From NCBI GenBank assembly GCA_047967505.1, contig CM106540.1: a stretch of 64,000 bases of DNA; one strand, 5' to 3'. This document shows, one piece after another, positions 22,971-34,120 of the stretch. The DNA comes from Dipteris shenzhenensis. Taxonomy: Eukaryota > Polypodiophyta > Polypodiopsida > Gleicheniales. Positions within the stretch are counted from its first letter, which is position 1. Every line of letters begins with the position of its first letter. Under the pieces are notes generated by a model. The model did not search any database, was not told where the DNA came from, and saw nothing but the letters and a program-made list of their open reading frames with translations. The position numbers and the translations under genes are program-made.

Positions 22971-23400
22971 CGGGGAATATACACAAAGGTGGAGGCTGAA
23001 AATAGTTTTCCTCTTCTTAGTTGTGAAAGCCAAAAGAACTCTAGTACAAAGAAATAAAAGAACCCTATATGTGGGTCTCAAACCAAACTCAGCTAACTAA
23101 GCTGGCATACTAACTGAGCCACAAACTAGAGTATATAAGGATAGCTATCATCTAGCTATTATTCATGGGCAGTGTACCGACCGCATCTGTAGCTAACAAG
23201 TCAATGACATAAATGCACAATGGTCACCCTGGCATATCACGAGTGGAGCTCGATATCTCAACACACCCTAGATAAGAAGCACATCAAGAAAGGCTGCAAG
23301 ACTTGAATGGCACTGCCTTCCAAGACAGTCATATGATTGCATAGGACTATACCATGGTATACTTTTGAAAGTAAATACCCAAATGTAGATGTCAAACTCA
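22971..23400. other. No gene recognised
   Basis: A short spacer between the ORF1 fragment and the unrecognised minus-strand gene. I see nothing distinctive. Confidence 0.35.
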
Positions 23401-23406
23401 CAATAT

Positions 23407-24541
23407 CTACAAGGCATCCCTTTGTGATTCTATCATGAACAGGACCAATGTTGACCTTTTCTTATCTGCCATAGGGCCTTCTATGATAAACCGCACAAGT
23501 TCAACTATCCATGACAATACAAGGTCTTGCAATTCATCTATGAAAAATACACATGGCTTCTCCCAAGCATGACTGCTAATTGTTATGAAATGCTCTATAT
23601 CAATGCCATTGATGTGTGCAAAATTTGTATCATTCTTTGATAGCAAGATATCATAGGAGAAGCTGAATGGAGAACCATCATCTAAACCACCAATTGCTCT
23701 ACCTTGGGCAGTGGACTGCAAGGCCTTTTTCTTGATGTCTATATATTCTATCTCAAAAATCTTTGGCATTTTATCTCTTAGATCCTTTGTTGGTGTGGCA
23801 TCTGCATCCATTGAAGCCAACCACTTTCTAGACCATGTCTTATCAAGGAGTTGACCTAGGCTAAGTGCTTTCTTCTTATCCACATTAATTGACTTGCCAG
23901 CTAACTCATCATTAGATTTCAATAAAAACAATAGTGCCGAGAGAGCAGCCTCACTTTGAATCATTCGGGTGACCACTTCATCCAAGTTGCTATGCTTTCT
24001 CTTCTTTCCAAAGAAGTAGTCACCGCTTAGGATCTTCTTGCATACTTCTTCTGTTATTGCATCTGGAACAAACCTTAATGCTCTCCACCAAACAATAGAC
24101 ATCGGTTTCATTATTTCTTTCCTCTAAGTTGCAGTGTACTCTGGTGCCTCAAAGGATATCTTTCCTATTTCATATGCTTGGCAAACATCCACCATGCTCT
24201 AAAACACTGAGTCCTCATGGAAAACAATGCAAGTAACATCCCTGTATCTTGCAGCAATGGTGTTCAGATCCTTTGCCTCAACCTTATTACTTGGTATGCC
24301 TGGTGTATTGCTTACAACACCTTTCAAGCATCTATAGAACCAAGTCCTCTTTGCCATGTACTCAAATGTAGGTCTCCTGCCCTTCACTATTTGTGGCTTT
24401 CCATAGCCCACCCATAACTCCCTTGCTTTTATCAGGATCTCAAAAAGAGAAGAGCTTTCTTTCAACCTAAATGGAGCCTTTCTGATTCCAGAATGTACTT
24501 CGAGTCATCGTTAAATATTCATACATGACAAATGACCCGTT
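23407..24541 (-). pseudogene. Unrecognised gene, 3' part (interrupted by Copia C)
   Basis: The minus-strand frame continues, with two in-frame TAG codons near 24130 and 24199, from 24465 down to 23407. Visible features are WVGYGKPQIVKGRRPTFEYMAKRTW, a charged KKRKHSNLDEVV stretch, and near the C-terminus PCVFFIDELQDLVLSW, which looks like a Walker B strand, although I see no Walker A. I do not recognise the family. A frameshift near 24470 also breaks it. The 5' part lies at 30127-30997 on the far side of Copia C. Base composition is like a real coding region and unlike the nearby transposons. Confidence 0.6.
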
Positions 24542-24546
24542 GAAAC
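24542..24546. repeat. Target-site duplication of Copia C, left
   Basis: GAAAC directly before the LTR is repeated directly after the other LTR at 30127-30131. Five bases is the usual duplication for Copia elements. Confidence 0.9.
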
Positions 24547-25270
24547 TGTTAGATATCAATGCTCCACTCTCATGTAACTACGCGGGAACCAGCTAACTCT
24601 ACTTGTTAGTCCCCCATATGAGGAGAAGGCATTTGAGTAGCTCGGTTATCCGGTAGGTCCTAGTTTGGACACCAGATGGGGGCCATGTGTGGCCTGATGG
24701 CTGGACGGCTTTAGATAGAGTTGGCACACCGCCAACTAGGCTACATGCAAGTGTGGGAAGGCATGCCTTGATTCACTGCACTGAGGGTAGATGGAGCATT
24801 TCTTGAGGCAACCCACTCTCGGGTTGCAGGGCCCGTTTGGAGCCTCAGATGATCCTAGATGGCTATGGACCGAACAGTAACCATAGGTTAGTTGCTCTGT
24901 TTTGTGCACCGGTTCTATTGTATGGTCAGTGGCCTATTTCCGACCCCCCAGTCGACCATTTTGGGTGGACTAGGTTGGCCACCCAATTGAGCCTAACCGA
25001 CTACGATTGGTGGCTATATAAGAGCAAGCCCATGAAGCCCATTTCATCACTGGCTACAGCAACCCTTATTCCTTTTTAGCCTCTGTCTTCTACTGTTTCC
25101 AGCATGCCATCAAAGCTTCTTTCACAAGAGCGCACGGTTGGGATGCAGCGCCATATATTGTATCAATTCTACAGTAATCAAATTTTTGATTCTCGATACT
25201 ATCTTGTTTTCTCTCTTGCATACGGGATCCTATTATCTCTTGAGCACAGACGTTGTATTATTTTCTTACA
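24547..25270 (+). repeat. Copia C 5' LTR
   Basis: Starts TGTTAGATATC and ends TTTTCTTACA, directly followed by TGGTATCAGAGCC, the initiator-tRNA primer site. A TATA-type sequence (GGCTATATAAGAGC) lies near 25011-25024 and would drive the element's transcript. Confidence 0.92.
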
Positions 25271-25384
25271 TGGTATCAGAGCCTGGACTCTAGCAAGAAG
25301 ATTTGGTAGTGTGTTTCTATTTGCGAGCAGATTGTGAGAGATGGCCTAGCCCACAAGACTATAAATCCCACCATTCGGCGAAAA

Positions 25385-26182
25385 TGGAAAGTTGGATGGC
25401 TCTAACTATCCTCTCTGGAAGTTCAAGATAAAGACCATCCTAAGCACATATGAGCTTTGGGACACTGCTATTGGGGTGGACGTGAGGCCTATTCCGAGAC
25501 CGAGAATCCAGCCAATGCAGGACAACAGATAGTACCAATTGCGAATGAGATTCTCGTGTGGACAAGAAGAAATGCAAATGCACTGTGTTCTATTGTCTGC
25601 AGTGTTAGTGATTCCATCATGACGTTAATTCAACATGTCACCACAACGGAGGAGGCATGGACGGTCTTGAAAAATCAGTACGAGACCACGAATCAGACGC
25701 GGATTTAGAATCCGGAGACTCAACTCGCGAATGAAAAGTTGTCTGAGTCTGAAGCGGCAGAGAAGTTCATCACCAGGGTGAAGAATCTACGTGATCAGAT
25801 GGCTGCAATTGGCATCACCATCACCAGTGAGAATCTAGCACGAAGATGCATACGGATTCTCCCACCAAAGTATGACGGTCTTGTTACGGCGCTGAATATG
25901 CAGAATAGAAATCCGCCTCTAAACTTTGAGGATTTCAGTGTGATGCTTCTGGAGGAGATGCATCCAAAGATGAGGACTGGAGAAGATTCGGCTTTCTGGA
26001 CCGGATCAAAGAAAGGTAAGGGTAAGGACTCTAGTAACCCATCTTCTTTTGATGTTAAAAAGAGAAAGAACAAGATCAAGTGCTTCTATTGTAACAAGGC
26101 AAGGCACAAGCAAAATGAGTGCCAAAAGAAGATTGCAGATGAGAAGAACCGAGTAAAGAAAGAGTCCAGCAACAGCGCATAG
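25385..26182 (+). pseudogene. Copia C gag
   Basis: One frame runs from about 25385 to 26182 with a single in-frame TAG at 25706-25708. Motifs are NYPLWKFKIKTIL at the N-terminus (in an adjoining frame), TTEEAWTVLKNQYETTN, EKFITRVKNLRDQMAAIG and ILPPKYDGLVTAL. The knuckle is CFYCNKARHKQNEC, where the usual Gly before His is Arg. The gag is followed by a TAG at 26180-26182 before the protease. Confidence 0.85.
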
Positions 26183-27390
26183 GCAGTACCTATAGAACTG
26201 TTCATCGCAATTGAGGAGATTTGCACGGAGGCAGTTCATGTACCTGCGGATGAACCTTGGATCATTGACAATGGTGCATCATGCCACATGACCAGTCGAA
26301 AGGATTGGTATACCTCTCTACAGCCAGTAGGGAATGACATCATGGTAGCAGTCGGCAATGATGCAAAATGTCTAGCAAAAGGAAAAGGTATGATTGCTCT
26401 CAAGTCAGATGGAGTTGTAAAATAGTTGTCCGATGTTCTTTATGTGCCAGATATCAAGAGGAACTTGTTGTCCGTCTCTGTGATCATGGATCGGGACCTC
26501 AAAGTTCAATTCAATAAGAATGGTGCACAAATCCTGGATCTTCAAGGAAAGGTCATTGGTAAAGGTACACGACACAACAACATTTACGAACTCTCAACTT
26601 TCAGTGCTCGAGCGGATGTGAAGAACATTAAGCTATGGCATGAGAGGTTTGGTCATCTTAACCTTAGTTCTTTGAAGGAGATGCATAAAAGTGGAATGAT
26701 TATAGACCTACCAGAAATTTTAGATCTGCCCGATGTATGTGAAGCTTGCATGATGGGCAAGCAGCATCGGCAGCCCTTTCCTAAAGAGGCCAGCAGGGCA
26801 AAGGCTCCTCTAGAGCTCGTCGTTCACACGGACCTTTGCGAAAAGATGGAGATGGAATCTTTGGGTGGTTCCTTCTACTTCATGACGCTGATCGATGACT
26901 ACAGTAGAAGGATATTGATATACTTCCTGAAGACAAAAGACGAGGCATTCAGCAGGTTCAAGGAATGGCATGTAATGGTCGAGAAAGAATCGGGGAGGAA
27001 GGTGAAGAAACTGAGATCAGACAGAGGTGGAGGGTTCACATCGACTGAATTCGAAAGTTATTGCAAAAGTCATGAAATCAAGAGGCAAAAACCCCTGCCA
27101 CATACATCACAGCAAAATGGAGTGGCAAAACACAAGATGCGTGTCATCTGCAAAATGGGCCAGAGTATGATGAAAGGGAAAGATTTGCCAAATACTTTCT
27201 GCGCTGAAGCATGTAACACTATAGTTTACATCCTCAATCGTAGCTACACGAAGGCTGTGAACGGGATGAATCCACTGTAAGCCTTTTCTGGTAAAAAACC
27301 TTTAGCTGCACATTTCAGAGTTTTTGAATGTGAATGTTTTGTACATGTCCCTGATGCTACCAGGACCAGATGGGAACCGAAGAGCCGGAA
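26183..27390 (+). pseudogene. Copia C protease and integrase
   Basis: In the same frame as gag. The protease reads WIIDNGASCHMTS near 26250 (usual DSGA now DNGA) and ends LSDVLYVPDIKRNLLSV after a TAG at 26423. Integrase follows with LWHERFGHLN, CEACMMGKQHRQPF, VVHTDLC (first Asp), MTLIDDYSRRI, RSDRGGGFTSTEF (Asp kept, usual NGGE changed) and QNGVAKHKMR (catalytic Glu of the usual AERKN position changed). A TAA at 27278 splits off the C-terminal KSRKCIFLGYSEEAKGYRL segment. Both the integrase Glu and the protease site are altered. Confidence 0.85.
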
Positions 27391-29360
27391 GTGTATTTTC
27401 TTGGGCTACAGTGAAGAGGCAAAGGGTTACCGTCTCTATAACCCTGTTACAAAGAAGGTAATTGTAAGTCACGATGTGGTCTTCTCAAAACAACCGCATC
27501 AATTGGAGGAGGATGCTTCCTTCCCAGACAACCAGGACCAGGATTTCCATCTAGTATCGCCACCAACAGCAGACCAAACTCCCCCAACGGTGCTTGGGAG
27601 GATTCAAGACAAAGAAGATGAAGAAGAAACTGCAGAACCACAATGGCAACGGCCATTTCCGAAGTGGCTAAAGCAGCTTTTGGACAGCAGAGAACCTCTA
27701 GCCATTGAGGAGGAACCATTCGAACACTGCCAGTCCAAGAGATTAGAGGAACAAAGAAGGGCGTAGGAACACTTGGTCAACTATGCTTTGATGACAGAAG
27801 TGATCCGTGCTGATGAACCCAAGTGTCTTGAAGAGGCACAGGGCAATGATAGGTGGATGGAGGCTATGCAGTTGGAGTATGGCTCTATAATGAAGAACAA
27901 CACTTGGGACCTTGTGGATTGACCACCAAAGCGCAAGGTAATCTAAACCAAGTGGGTGTACAAGATCAAGTACAAGTCTGACGGCACATTGGATATGTAC
28001 AAGGCTCGGCTCATGGCAAAAGGATTTGCATAGGTACATGGTTTTGATTATCAAGACACTTTTGCTCCCACATTATCAAGACACTTTTGCTCCCACAGCT
28101 CGACTAACCACAATTCGCAGTGTTTTGGCTTTAGCTACCCAGGGAAGTTGGCCCGTGTTTCAGATGGATGTGAAATCCATTTTTCTGAATGGAGATCTCA
28201 AGGAGGAGGTATACGTGGAACAACCACCAGGTTTTGAGGTCCCCAGTTCAAAAGGTAAAGTCTACAAACTGAAGAAGGCACTTTACGGGCTGAAACAAGC
28301 CCACGAGCATGGTACCAGGGAATTGATGCCTACTTTATGCAAAACGGATTCAAGAGGAGTCCATCTGATGCAAATTTGTATATCTTCAGAGAAGGAGGCA
28401 GGTGTATGATCGTGGTCCTTTATGTGGACGACCTTGTCATAACAGGGAACCATGAAGAGAAGATCTCGCAGACGAAGCCTTTGCTAGGAAGAGAGTTTGA
28501 AATGACAGACCTCGGATTGATGCATTTTTGTTTGGGGATTGAAGTTTGGCAGGAGCCGAAACAGATCTTCATTTCACAGCTGAAATATGCTGGAGAGATA
28601 CTGAAGGCATTTGGCATGGCTGAGTGCAAAATAGTTGGTACTCCTATGGAGGTTGACGCAAAGCTCTCAAACGAGGATTCATCACCACTGGTGGATGAAG
28701 CAAAGTACAGAAGGCTTGTGGGCAGCTTAATTTACCTGTGCAACACATGGCCGGACATCAGCTTTGTGACTAGTGTACTAAGCAGATTTTCCAATAAGCC
28801 CCGAGAGAACCATTAGAGGGCAGGGATGTGGGTGCTGAAATACATCAAAGGCACACTTGATTATGGCATCACCTATACCAAGGGCAAAATCTTGATCGGA
28901 TTCTGTGACTCGGATTGGGCAGGAGATGTGGATAGCAAGAGATCAGTGACAGGGTACTGTTTCTCACTTGGATCTGAAGTTGTGTCATGGGTCAGCAAGA
29001 AGCAACCCACAGTTGCTCTTTCTTCTATCGAGGCCGAGTACAAATCTGCATGCTTTGCTTCTTGCGAAGCAATGTGATTGAGGAGGATTTTGGGGGACAT
29101 GGGTGCAGTGCAGAACAAGCCTACGCAGTTTCATGTGACAATTAGAGTTGCATGGCGATTGCAAAGAACCCGGTGTTCCACGCTCATACAAAACACATTG
29201 AGATTCAATATCACTTTGTACATGAGCTGATCATGGATGGAGAGGTCGACTTAGTGTACTGTCCGACTACAGAGAATGCTGCGGACATCTTCACGAAGGC
29301 TCTTGGAAGAGACTTGCTGGAGAGGCATCGTCATCGACTTGGCATTGGGCTGAAAAAGTA
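27391..29360 (+). pseudogene. Copia C reverse transcriptase and RNase H
   Basis: Motifs in order: TKWVYKIKYKSDG near 27950, then TTIRSVLALATQGSWPVFQMD, FLNGDLKEEVYVEQPPGFE, KALYGLKQA, the catalytic VVLYVDDLVITG near 28420, GTPMEVDAKLS and VGSLIYL. RNase H follows with FCDSDWAGDVDSKRSVTGY, SSIEAEYKSA and, in another frame, KHIEIQYHFVHELI and NAADIFTKAL. Damage comprises a 25-base tandem duplication at 28048-28097, a frame slip after KQA near 28310, stops at 27921, 27946, 28033, 28814 and 29075, and a frame change near 29150. Confidence 0.88.
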
Positions 29361-29380
29361 AGTTCATTTGCGGGTGGACA

Positions 29381-29391
29381 TTGAGGGGGGG
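29381..29391 (+). promoter_or_regulatory. Copia C polypurine tract
   Basis: TTGAGGGGGGG lies directly before the 3' LTR, the place where plus-strand DNA synthesis is primed in LTR elements. Confidence 0.85.
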
Positions 29392-30126
29392 TGTTAGATA
29401 TCAATGCTCCACTCTCGTGTAACTATGCGGGAACCAGCTAACTCTACTTGTAAGCCCCCCATATGAGGAGAAGGCATTTGAGTAGCTTGGTTATCCAGTA
29501 GGTCCTGGTTGGTGGACACCAGATGGGGGCCATGTGTGGCCTGATGGCTGGACGGCTTCAGATAGAGTTGGCACACCGCCAACGAGGCTACATGCAACTG
29601 TGGGATGGCATCCCTTAACTGACTGCACTGAGGGTAGATGGAGCATTTCTCGGGGCAGCCCACTCTCGGGTTGCAAGGTTCATTTGGAGCCTCAGATGAT
29701 CCCGGATGGCTATGGGACGAATAGATACCATAGGTGAGTTGCTGTATTTTGTGCACTGGTTCTATCGTATGGTCAATGGCCTATTTCGAGACCGACCCCC
29801 CAGTCGACCGTTTTGGGTGGACTGGGTCGGCCACCCAATTGAGCCTAACCGACTATGACTGGTGGCTATATAAGAGCAAGCCCGTGAAGCCCATTTCATC
29901 ACTGGCTATAGCAACCCTTATTCCTTAGCATTCAGCCTCTGTCTTCTACTGTTTCCAGCATGCCATCGAAGCTTCTTTCATAGGAGCACATGGTTGCGAG
30001 GCAGTGCCATCTATTGTATCAGTTCTACAGTAATCAAATTTTTTATTCCCCATACTATCTTGTTTTCTCTCTTGCGTACGAGATCCTATTATCTGTTGAG
30101 CACAGATGTTGTATTATTTTCTTATA
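29392..30126 (+). repeat. Copia C 3' LTR
   Basis: Matches the 5' LTR along its length, with scattered substitutions and small insertions. Its last two bases are TA where the 5' LTR has CA, which would impair integration. It is followed by the GAAAC duplication. Confidence 0.92.
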
Positions 30127-30997
30127 GAAACTTTTCCATCCACTCAATCTGTGGCAAGTTTCCTTTTCTTCCCTCATCAAGGGCGATCCTGCAAGCTTCA
30201 CAAAAGTGTTGCCCACCAATGGGCTCAAACCTGCATCTTTCCAAGAATCTATTCTTTGCCATCATGTATCTATTCTCGATGTCAGTCCCATATCGGCTTT
30301 GGTACAAAGACTCTCCATGAACAAAGTCACTCCTTCTAAAGTTCTTCAAAGCATCAAGAAAGTCCACACGCTTTTAAAATGTGACATCAGGCAATGTAGG
30401 ATCATCTTCTTGAAGTCTCTTGAATGCCATAGGATGAAGAGTGATATTAGTGGAAACTAGAGTTCTTGTTTTCCTCGTATCTTCATACAATCTGCGTGCA
30501 AATGTCTTATCTAGACTTCCTTGATTTGTGAACAATGAAGCTCGATCAATAAGCATTGTGGCCACATTGAATTGTGAAAATCCCCAAATGTACCCCTCAT
30601 CCTCTGGAGGATGTAAGTTTGCCACACTTATAGAAAAGTATGTGAGACTTGTATCTTCTTCTTGCGGATCCTCCTAATCATCACTATCCAATTTTTTTCC
30701 TGGTTTTAAATAACCTACACTTGAACGATTTGCACATGGAGTGGGAGTTATGTTTGCTCTCTTTCTGGGAATAGCTGTGGAACTTGAATCTGCTCCACGA
30801 TCACTCCTTGTTCCTGTAGTTGTAGCAATCAATGGCGTAGGTACAATTGGAGATACTGTAGTTACTACTGCAGATATTGTAGTTGCTCTTGCTGGAGATA
30901 CCGTAGTTATCGCCACAGATATTGGCCGTACAACTCTCTCTCTCTCTCTGTCTCTCTCTCTCTCATGTCGCATCTCCCCTCCCCTCCTCTTTCTCAC
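30127..30997 (-). pseudogene. Unrecognised gene, 5' part (interrupted by Copia C)
   Basis: A single minus-strand frame runs 30997 to 30131 with two stops, TAG at about 30674 and TAA at about 30371. It starts with a basic segment encoded by GA-rich repeats (RHERERDRERERVVRP), then a Thr/Val/Ala-rich stretch, then a well-composed region: LHPPEDEGYIWGFSQFNVA, LVSTNITLHPMAFKRLQED, GESLYQSRYGTDIENRYM and GGQHFCEACRIALDEG. The Copia insertion cuts after EWMEKF. Together with 23407-24541 the gene would encode roughly 650 residues. I do not recognise the family and see no transposase, kinase or retroviral motif. Confidence 0.6.
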
Positions 30998-31060
30998 ATC
31001 GCTCAGCTCTCCCCTCCCCTCCTCTCCCTCCTCCTCTCACAACATGCGATGTGGGTGAAA
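30930..31060. repeat. CT-rich microsatellite
   Basis: A run of CTCTCT units followed by TCCCCTCC-type low complexity. It also encodes the RERER stretch on the minus strand. Confidence 0.85.
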
Positions 31061-31219
31061 GGGAGAGTGAGGACTAAGGGAGATGGTGAAGGGGGAAAGG
31101 GGCAGGGGGGCTTAAGAAATAAGGGGGAAAGGGAGTGAGGGGGGATTAGGGAGGAAAGGGAGAGCGCGGAGCAGAGACTAGGAGAGAGGGGAAGGTGATG
31201 GAGTGGGGAGTTGGGAGAG

Positions 31220-31422
31220 GGGTAAGTGTGTGTGTGGGGGGGGGGGGGGGGGTAATGAAGAGAGACCCTCCCCCCCTTCCCATTAACATATGGTGCACGC
31301 CATATGTTCCCCCCCCCCTTCCCACCAACCTATGGCACATGCCATATGTTGGCTGAAGAAAAAAGAAAAAGGCAGCCAACATATGGCGTGTGCCATATGT
31401 TCTTGGGAAGGGTAGAGGGGGT

Positions 31423-31482
<60 letters not shown>

Positions 31483-31490
31483 GAGGGGGG
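31220..31490. repeat. G-run, TG and AG microsatellites with three short palindromes
   Basis: Contains a 17-base G run near 31237, a TG run at 31423-31457 and an AG run at 31458-31482. Between them are three imperfect palindromes built on CATATG(G), near 31285-31310, 31326-31352 and 31376-31402. No gene is present. Confidence 0.8.
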
Positions 31491-31639
31491 AGGGGGGGAC
31501 CTTGAAGTGGGGAGAGGCTATATGGCTCATAAGCAAGCCAAAGGTCATTGCATTTAATAATACACACCATAAAACACGATAGCATGCCCTTTGGCCTATT
31601 TATGTTTTGAAGAAATTTTCTAAGTTTTGTTACCCCTTG

Positions 31640-32722
31640 TGGATAAGGTATGCTCAAGAAATCATAATCCCACGGTAATGACCGCTACTGAAAATAAAAC
31701 CTAAGATGCCTCAAAACATGGGTTCCATTGCATAATCTGACTCAGCAAGAAAATCTACAAATATCTCTCTTCTGCCGAAACTCCAAAATCCCAACCGATG
31801 AGTGAGAAATGGGAGTCAGCACTTATCCACTGCCATGTGGCATAAATCTAAGGTTTCAAAACCTTAGAATGAAAAATGCATAACAGAGAGACGAAATCGA
31901 ATACACAGAGATCTATAACTTTGAAAATCGTAGAGGTTTTTGGGCGTCCAGAATGCAATGGGACAGATGGTTTTGGAAACCGTGGTCTCAATCACTGGGT
32001 CCAACACACGGATTGAAAAACGTTTTTGGAAACAAAGATGTTTGCAAACTCCACCGGAGTGCGAATGATGAGCAACATCAAAGTTTTAGGACCTGTTGAG
32101 TCCACCGGAACTGACAGATCTGCAAAGGTTGCTCCAAACTTGAGTTCCAACACTCGAGCAAAAAAACGCAGAAACTGACACAGTGAGTCAGAATTCCAAT
32201 GAAATGATCCCAGATTCAAGAATGAATGTGTTTCCAAGCTCCTGAAGTGAAGTGGATACCAAAAGCAAGCAATAGTTGCCTCTACAAGTCAATACGGAGT
32301 CTCTGTCATCGAACGGAACAGGGAAAAGCTCAAAAAACGACTTTTTCTTTGAAAACACTTAACACACTCTCAAAACCACTTTGCAAAACTAAAGTGACTT
32401 TTCCAAAGGTTCCTCCAAGGACTCTACACACTCGGATGCAAGTAAAGTCACCCACAAAGCTTCCCACAGAGCTTCTCCTTCCTCCCACAGAGCTGCTGAG
32501 CTTCAAGTATTCACGCACGCTCAACTAGATCACCCAAGCTCTGATACCAGTTGAGAGTGCTCTCAACGGAAGCAAGAACGAAAGAAGGAGAGAGAGAAAT
32601 AGAGAGCCACACAAGTTTTGGTGGGTGCAAAACCACCCAAATCTTCTTTTTCATTCATTTATATATGTGTTTGAGTATTGTACATAATTGGGGTAAAGGC
32701 ACAGTGACCTTTAACCCCCACA
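31640..32722 (-). mobile_element. Copia B-family 5' end (LTR, primer site, leader)
   Basis: On the minus strand: LTR 32722-32552 (171 bases), primer-binding site TGGTATCAGAGC at 32551-32537, then a leader matching that of Copia B (17957-18584). The match ends at about 31640, where low-complexity DNA begins, and no coding part is present. Its LTR is about 94-95% identical to the one at 58140-58310 by eye, closer than either is to 18585-18756. It lies inside a Gypsy reverse transcriptase. Confidence 0.85.
32552..32722 (-). repeat. Copia B-family LTR, copy 2
   Basis: 171 bases, TGTGGGGGTTAAA to GAGAGCACTCTCA on the minus strand, followed by the primer site. The flanking base run on its outer side is CCCCC(C), matching the outer flank of the LTR at 58140-58310. 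Confidence 0.88.
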
Positions 32723-33125
32723 GGGGGGTGGTAATTCCAAGATGAGTTTGATTTTGTTGTGGTCCATGGAGATTTCATTCAGGGACACTATGTGGCCGAG
32801 AATTACACCATGTTTGACCGAATGGGCACTTAAGAGGATTCAAGGATATGCAATATAACCCCCACTTTTCCAAGACGAGTCTTAGGTGTTTTAGGTGATC
32901 ATCTCATGCATATGTCATCCAAGAAGACTTCCACAAAGTCTCTCAAGTACTCCTTGAAGACTGTGATCATCATCCATTAGAAGGTGGTAGGTGCATTAGT
33001 CAACCCGAATATCATTACTCTAGCCACATACACACCCCACTCTGTTGCACAGGTTGTTTTATGTTAATCCTATGGGGTGATGGACACTTGGTTGTATCCA
33101 AAGAATCCAACTATCATGATGGGTG
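32723..33125 (-). pseudogene. Gypsy reverse transcriptase fragment
   Basis: Minus-strand translation, in shifting frames, gives GYNQVSI, TEWGVYVARVMIFGLTNAP, then TVFKEYLRDFVEVFLDD (the catalytic DD block) and GVILGHIVSLNEISMDHNK, ending LILELPPP at the Copia LTR. These are the standard Ty3/Gypsy reverse transcriptase blocks in order. The continuation is found at 58311 on the plus strand. It is broken by stops. Confidence 0.85.
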
Positions 33126-33129
33126 AGAC

Positions 33130-34120
33130 CCAATCCGCATGCTCGATCTCATAGATGAATCCCCCATCTACAAGCTGCTAGTATACTTTGAGTGGACCAA
33201 GGCATGCCAAAAAGCCTTCAAAACCCTCAAGCTAGCCCTAGCCACCATGTCGATGTTGAGAGCAACTGACTGGGATCTAAAATTCAATGTCCATATCGAT
33301 GCTTCCAACTTTGCTATCAGGTGTGTGCTTGCCCAACCTAGGGAGCATAACCTAGAATACCCAGTGTACTTTGCAAGTTGTCAACTAAATGAGGATGAGG
33401 TCAACTACATAACAATCAAGAAGGAAGGTCTAGCCATGGTCTATGTAGTCAAGAAGTTTAGGCATTGCTTCTTGGCCAACAAGTTTGTCTTCTTTGTGGA
33501 GCACCAATCATTGTTATTCTTGGTCAGCAAGGCATGCATGACGGGGCGCATCACCAGTTGGATGCTAATCCTCTCAGAGTTTGACTTCATAGTTGTTGGT
33601 GATATGTAAGGGAAAGATCCATGTCCTAGCCGACCACCTATCGAGAATCCCAAATGGTGAAGCCTTGATGGGAGTCAAAGATGGACTCCTCGATGCTTCC
33701 CTCTTTCTCATTGACATCATACCCAAATGGGTCGCCGAGATCAATCACTACTTGGCCAATGGCCCACCCTTGGTCCAAGCTCTCAAGAAAGATAGAGCCT
33801 GCAACTCATTAAGGACGTAGTGCCGTATCAGCTAATTGTAGGCCAACTATACCACATGGGCAAGGATGGCATCATGCGAAGATGTGTGTGCGAGATGAAT
33901 ACATCAAGGTGCTAGAGGGAGCCCACCACTCTGGAATTGTTGGAGGACATTTTGCCACTGACAAAGGACTTTCCCGAAAGAACTTGTCTCAATGCCAGTG
34001 TACCTCTGGCATCCAAGGTAAAACACAAGCTAGACACATGCTCTACATGGCTTTTAACATGCTATGCGGTAGCACGACGTCTATCAACACTGCATTCCAC
34101 ATGATCGTCGAGTCTAGATA
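33130..34120 (+). pseudogene. Gypsy RNase H and integrase N-terminus
   Basis: The plus-strand frame 33139-33609 reads YFEWTKACQKAFKTLKLAL, FNVHIDASNFAIRCVLAQP, YFASCQLNEDEVNYITIKKEGLAM, FRHCFLANKFVFFVEHQ and GRITSWMLILSEFDFIVV, the Ty3/Gypsy RNase H. Then 33593-33820 gives GKIHVLADHLSRIPNGE. 33835-33960 gives YHMGKDGIMRRCV and GGHFA pieces of the integrase zinc region. It is truncated at about 34120. The catalytic-strand IDAS is kept. It points away from the reverse transcriptase fragment next to it, so the two are not one collinear element. Confidence 0.87.

Larger units (their letters stand above)
24547..30126 (+). mobile_element. Copia element C, full length, plus strand
   Basis: A structurally complete element: 724-base and 735-base LTRs, primer-binding site at 25271, gag, protease, integrase, reverse transcriptase and RNase H in Copia order, polypurine tract at 29381-29391, and GAAAC duplications. 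It sits inside the unrecognised minus-strand gene. The LTRs differ at several per cent of positions, so it is not a recent insertion. The polyprotein stays largely in one frame but holds about ten stops, two frameshifts near 28048 and 28310, and a frame change near 29150. Confidence 0.94.

Noticed and set aside
25271-25284. Short matches to initiator methionine tRNA as possible tRNA genes
   Set aside because: Only 12-14 bases match, always directly beside an LTR. They are primer-binding sites, as at 18573, 19354, 32537, 44847, 47224 and 62743.
29394-29756. Minus-strand protein-coding gene within the Copia C 3' LTR
   Set aside because: The open frames overlap the LTR and recur in part in the other LTR. 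No motif was found, so they are chance frames.
31236-31500. Coding frames rich in Pro, Leu and His-Thr repeats
   Set aside because: They arise from TG, AG and G-run microsatellites.
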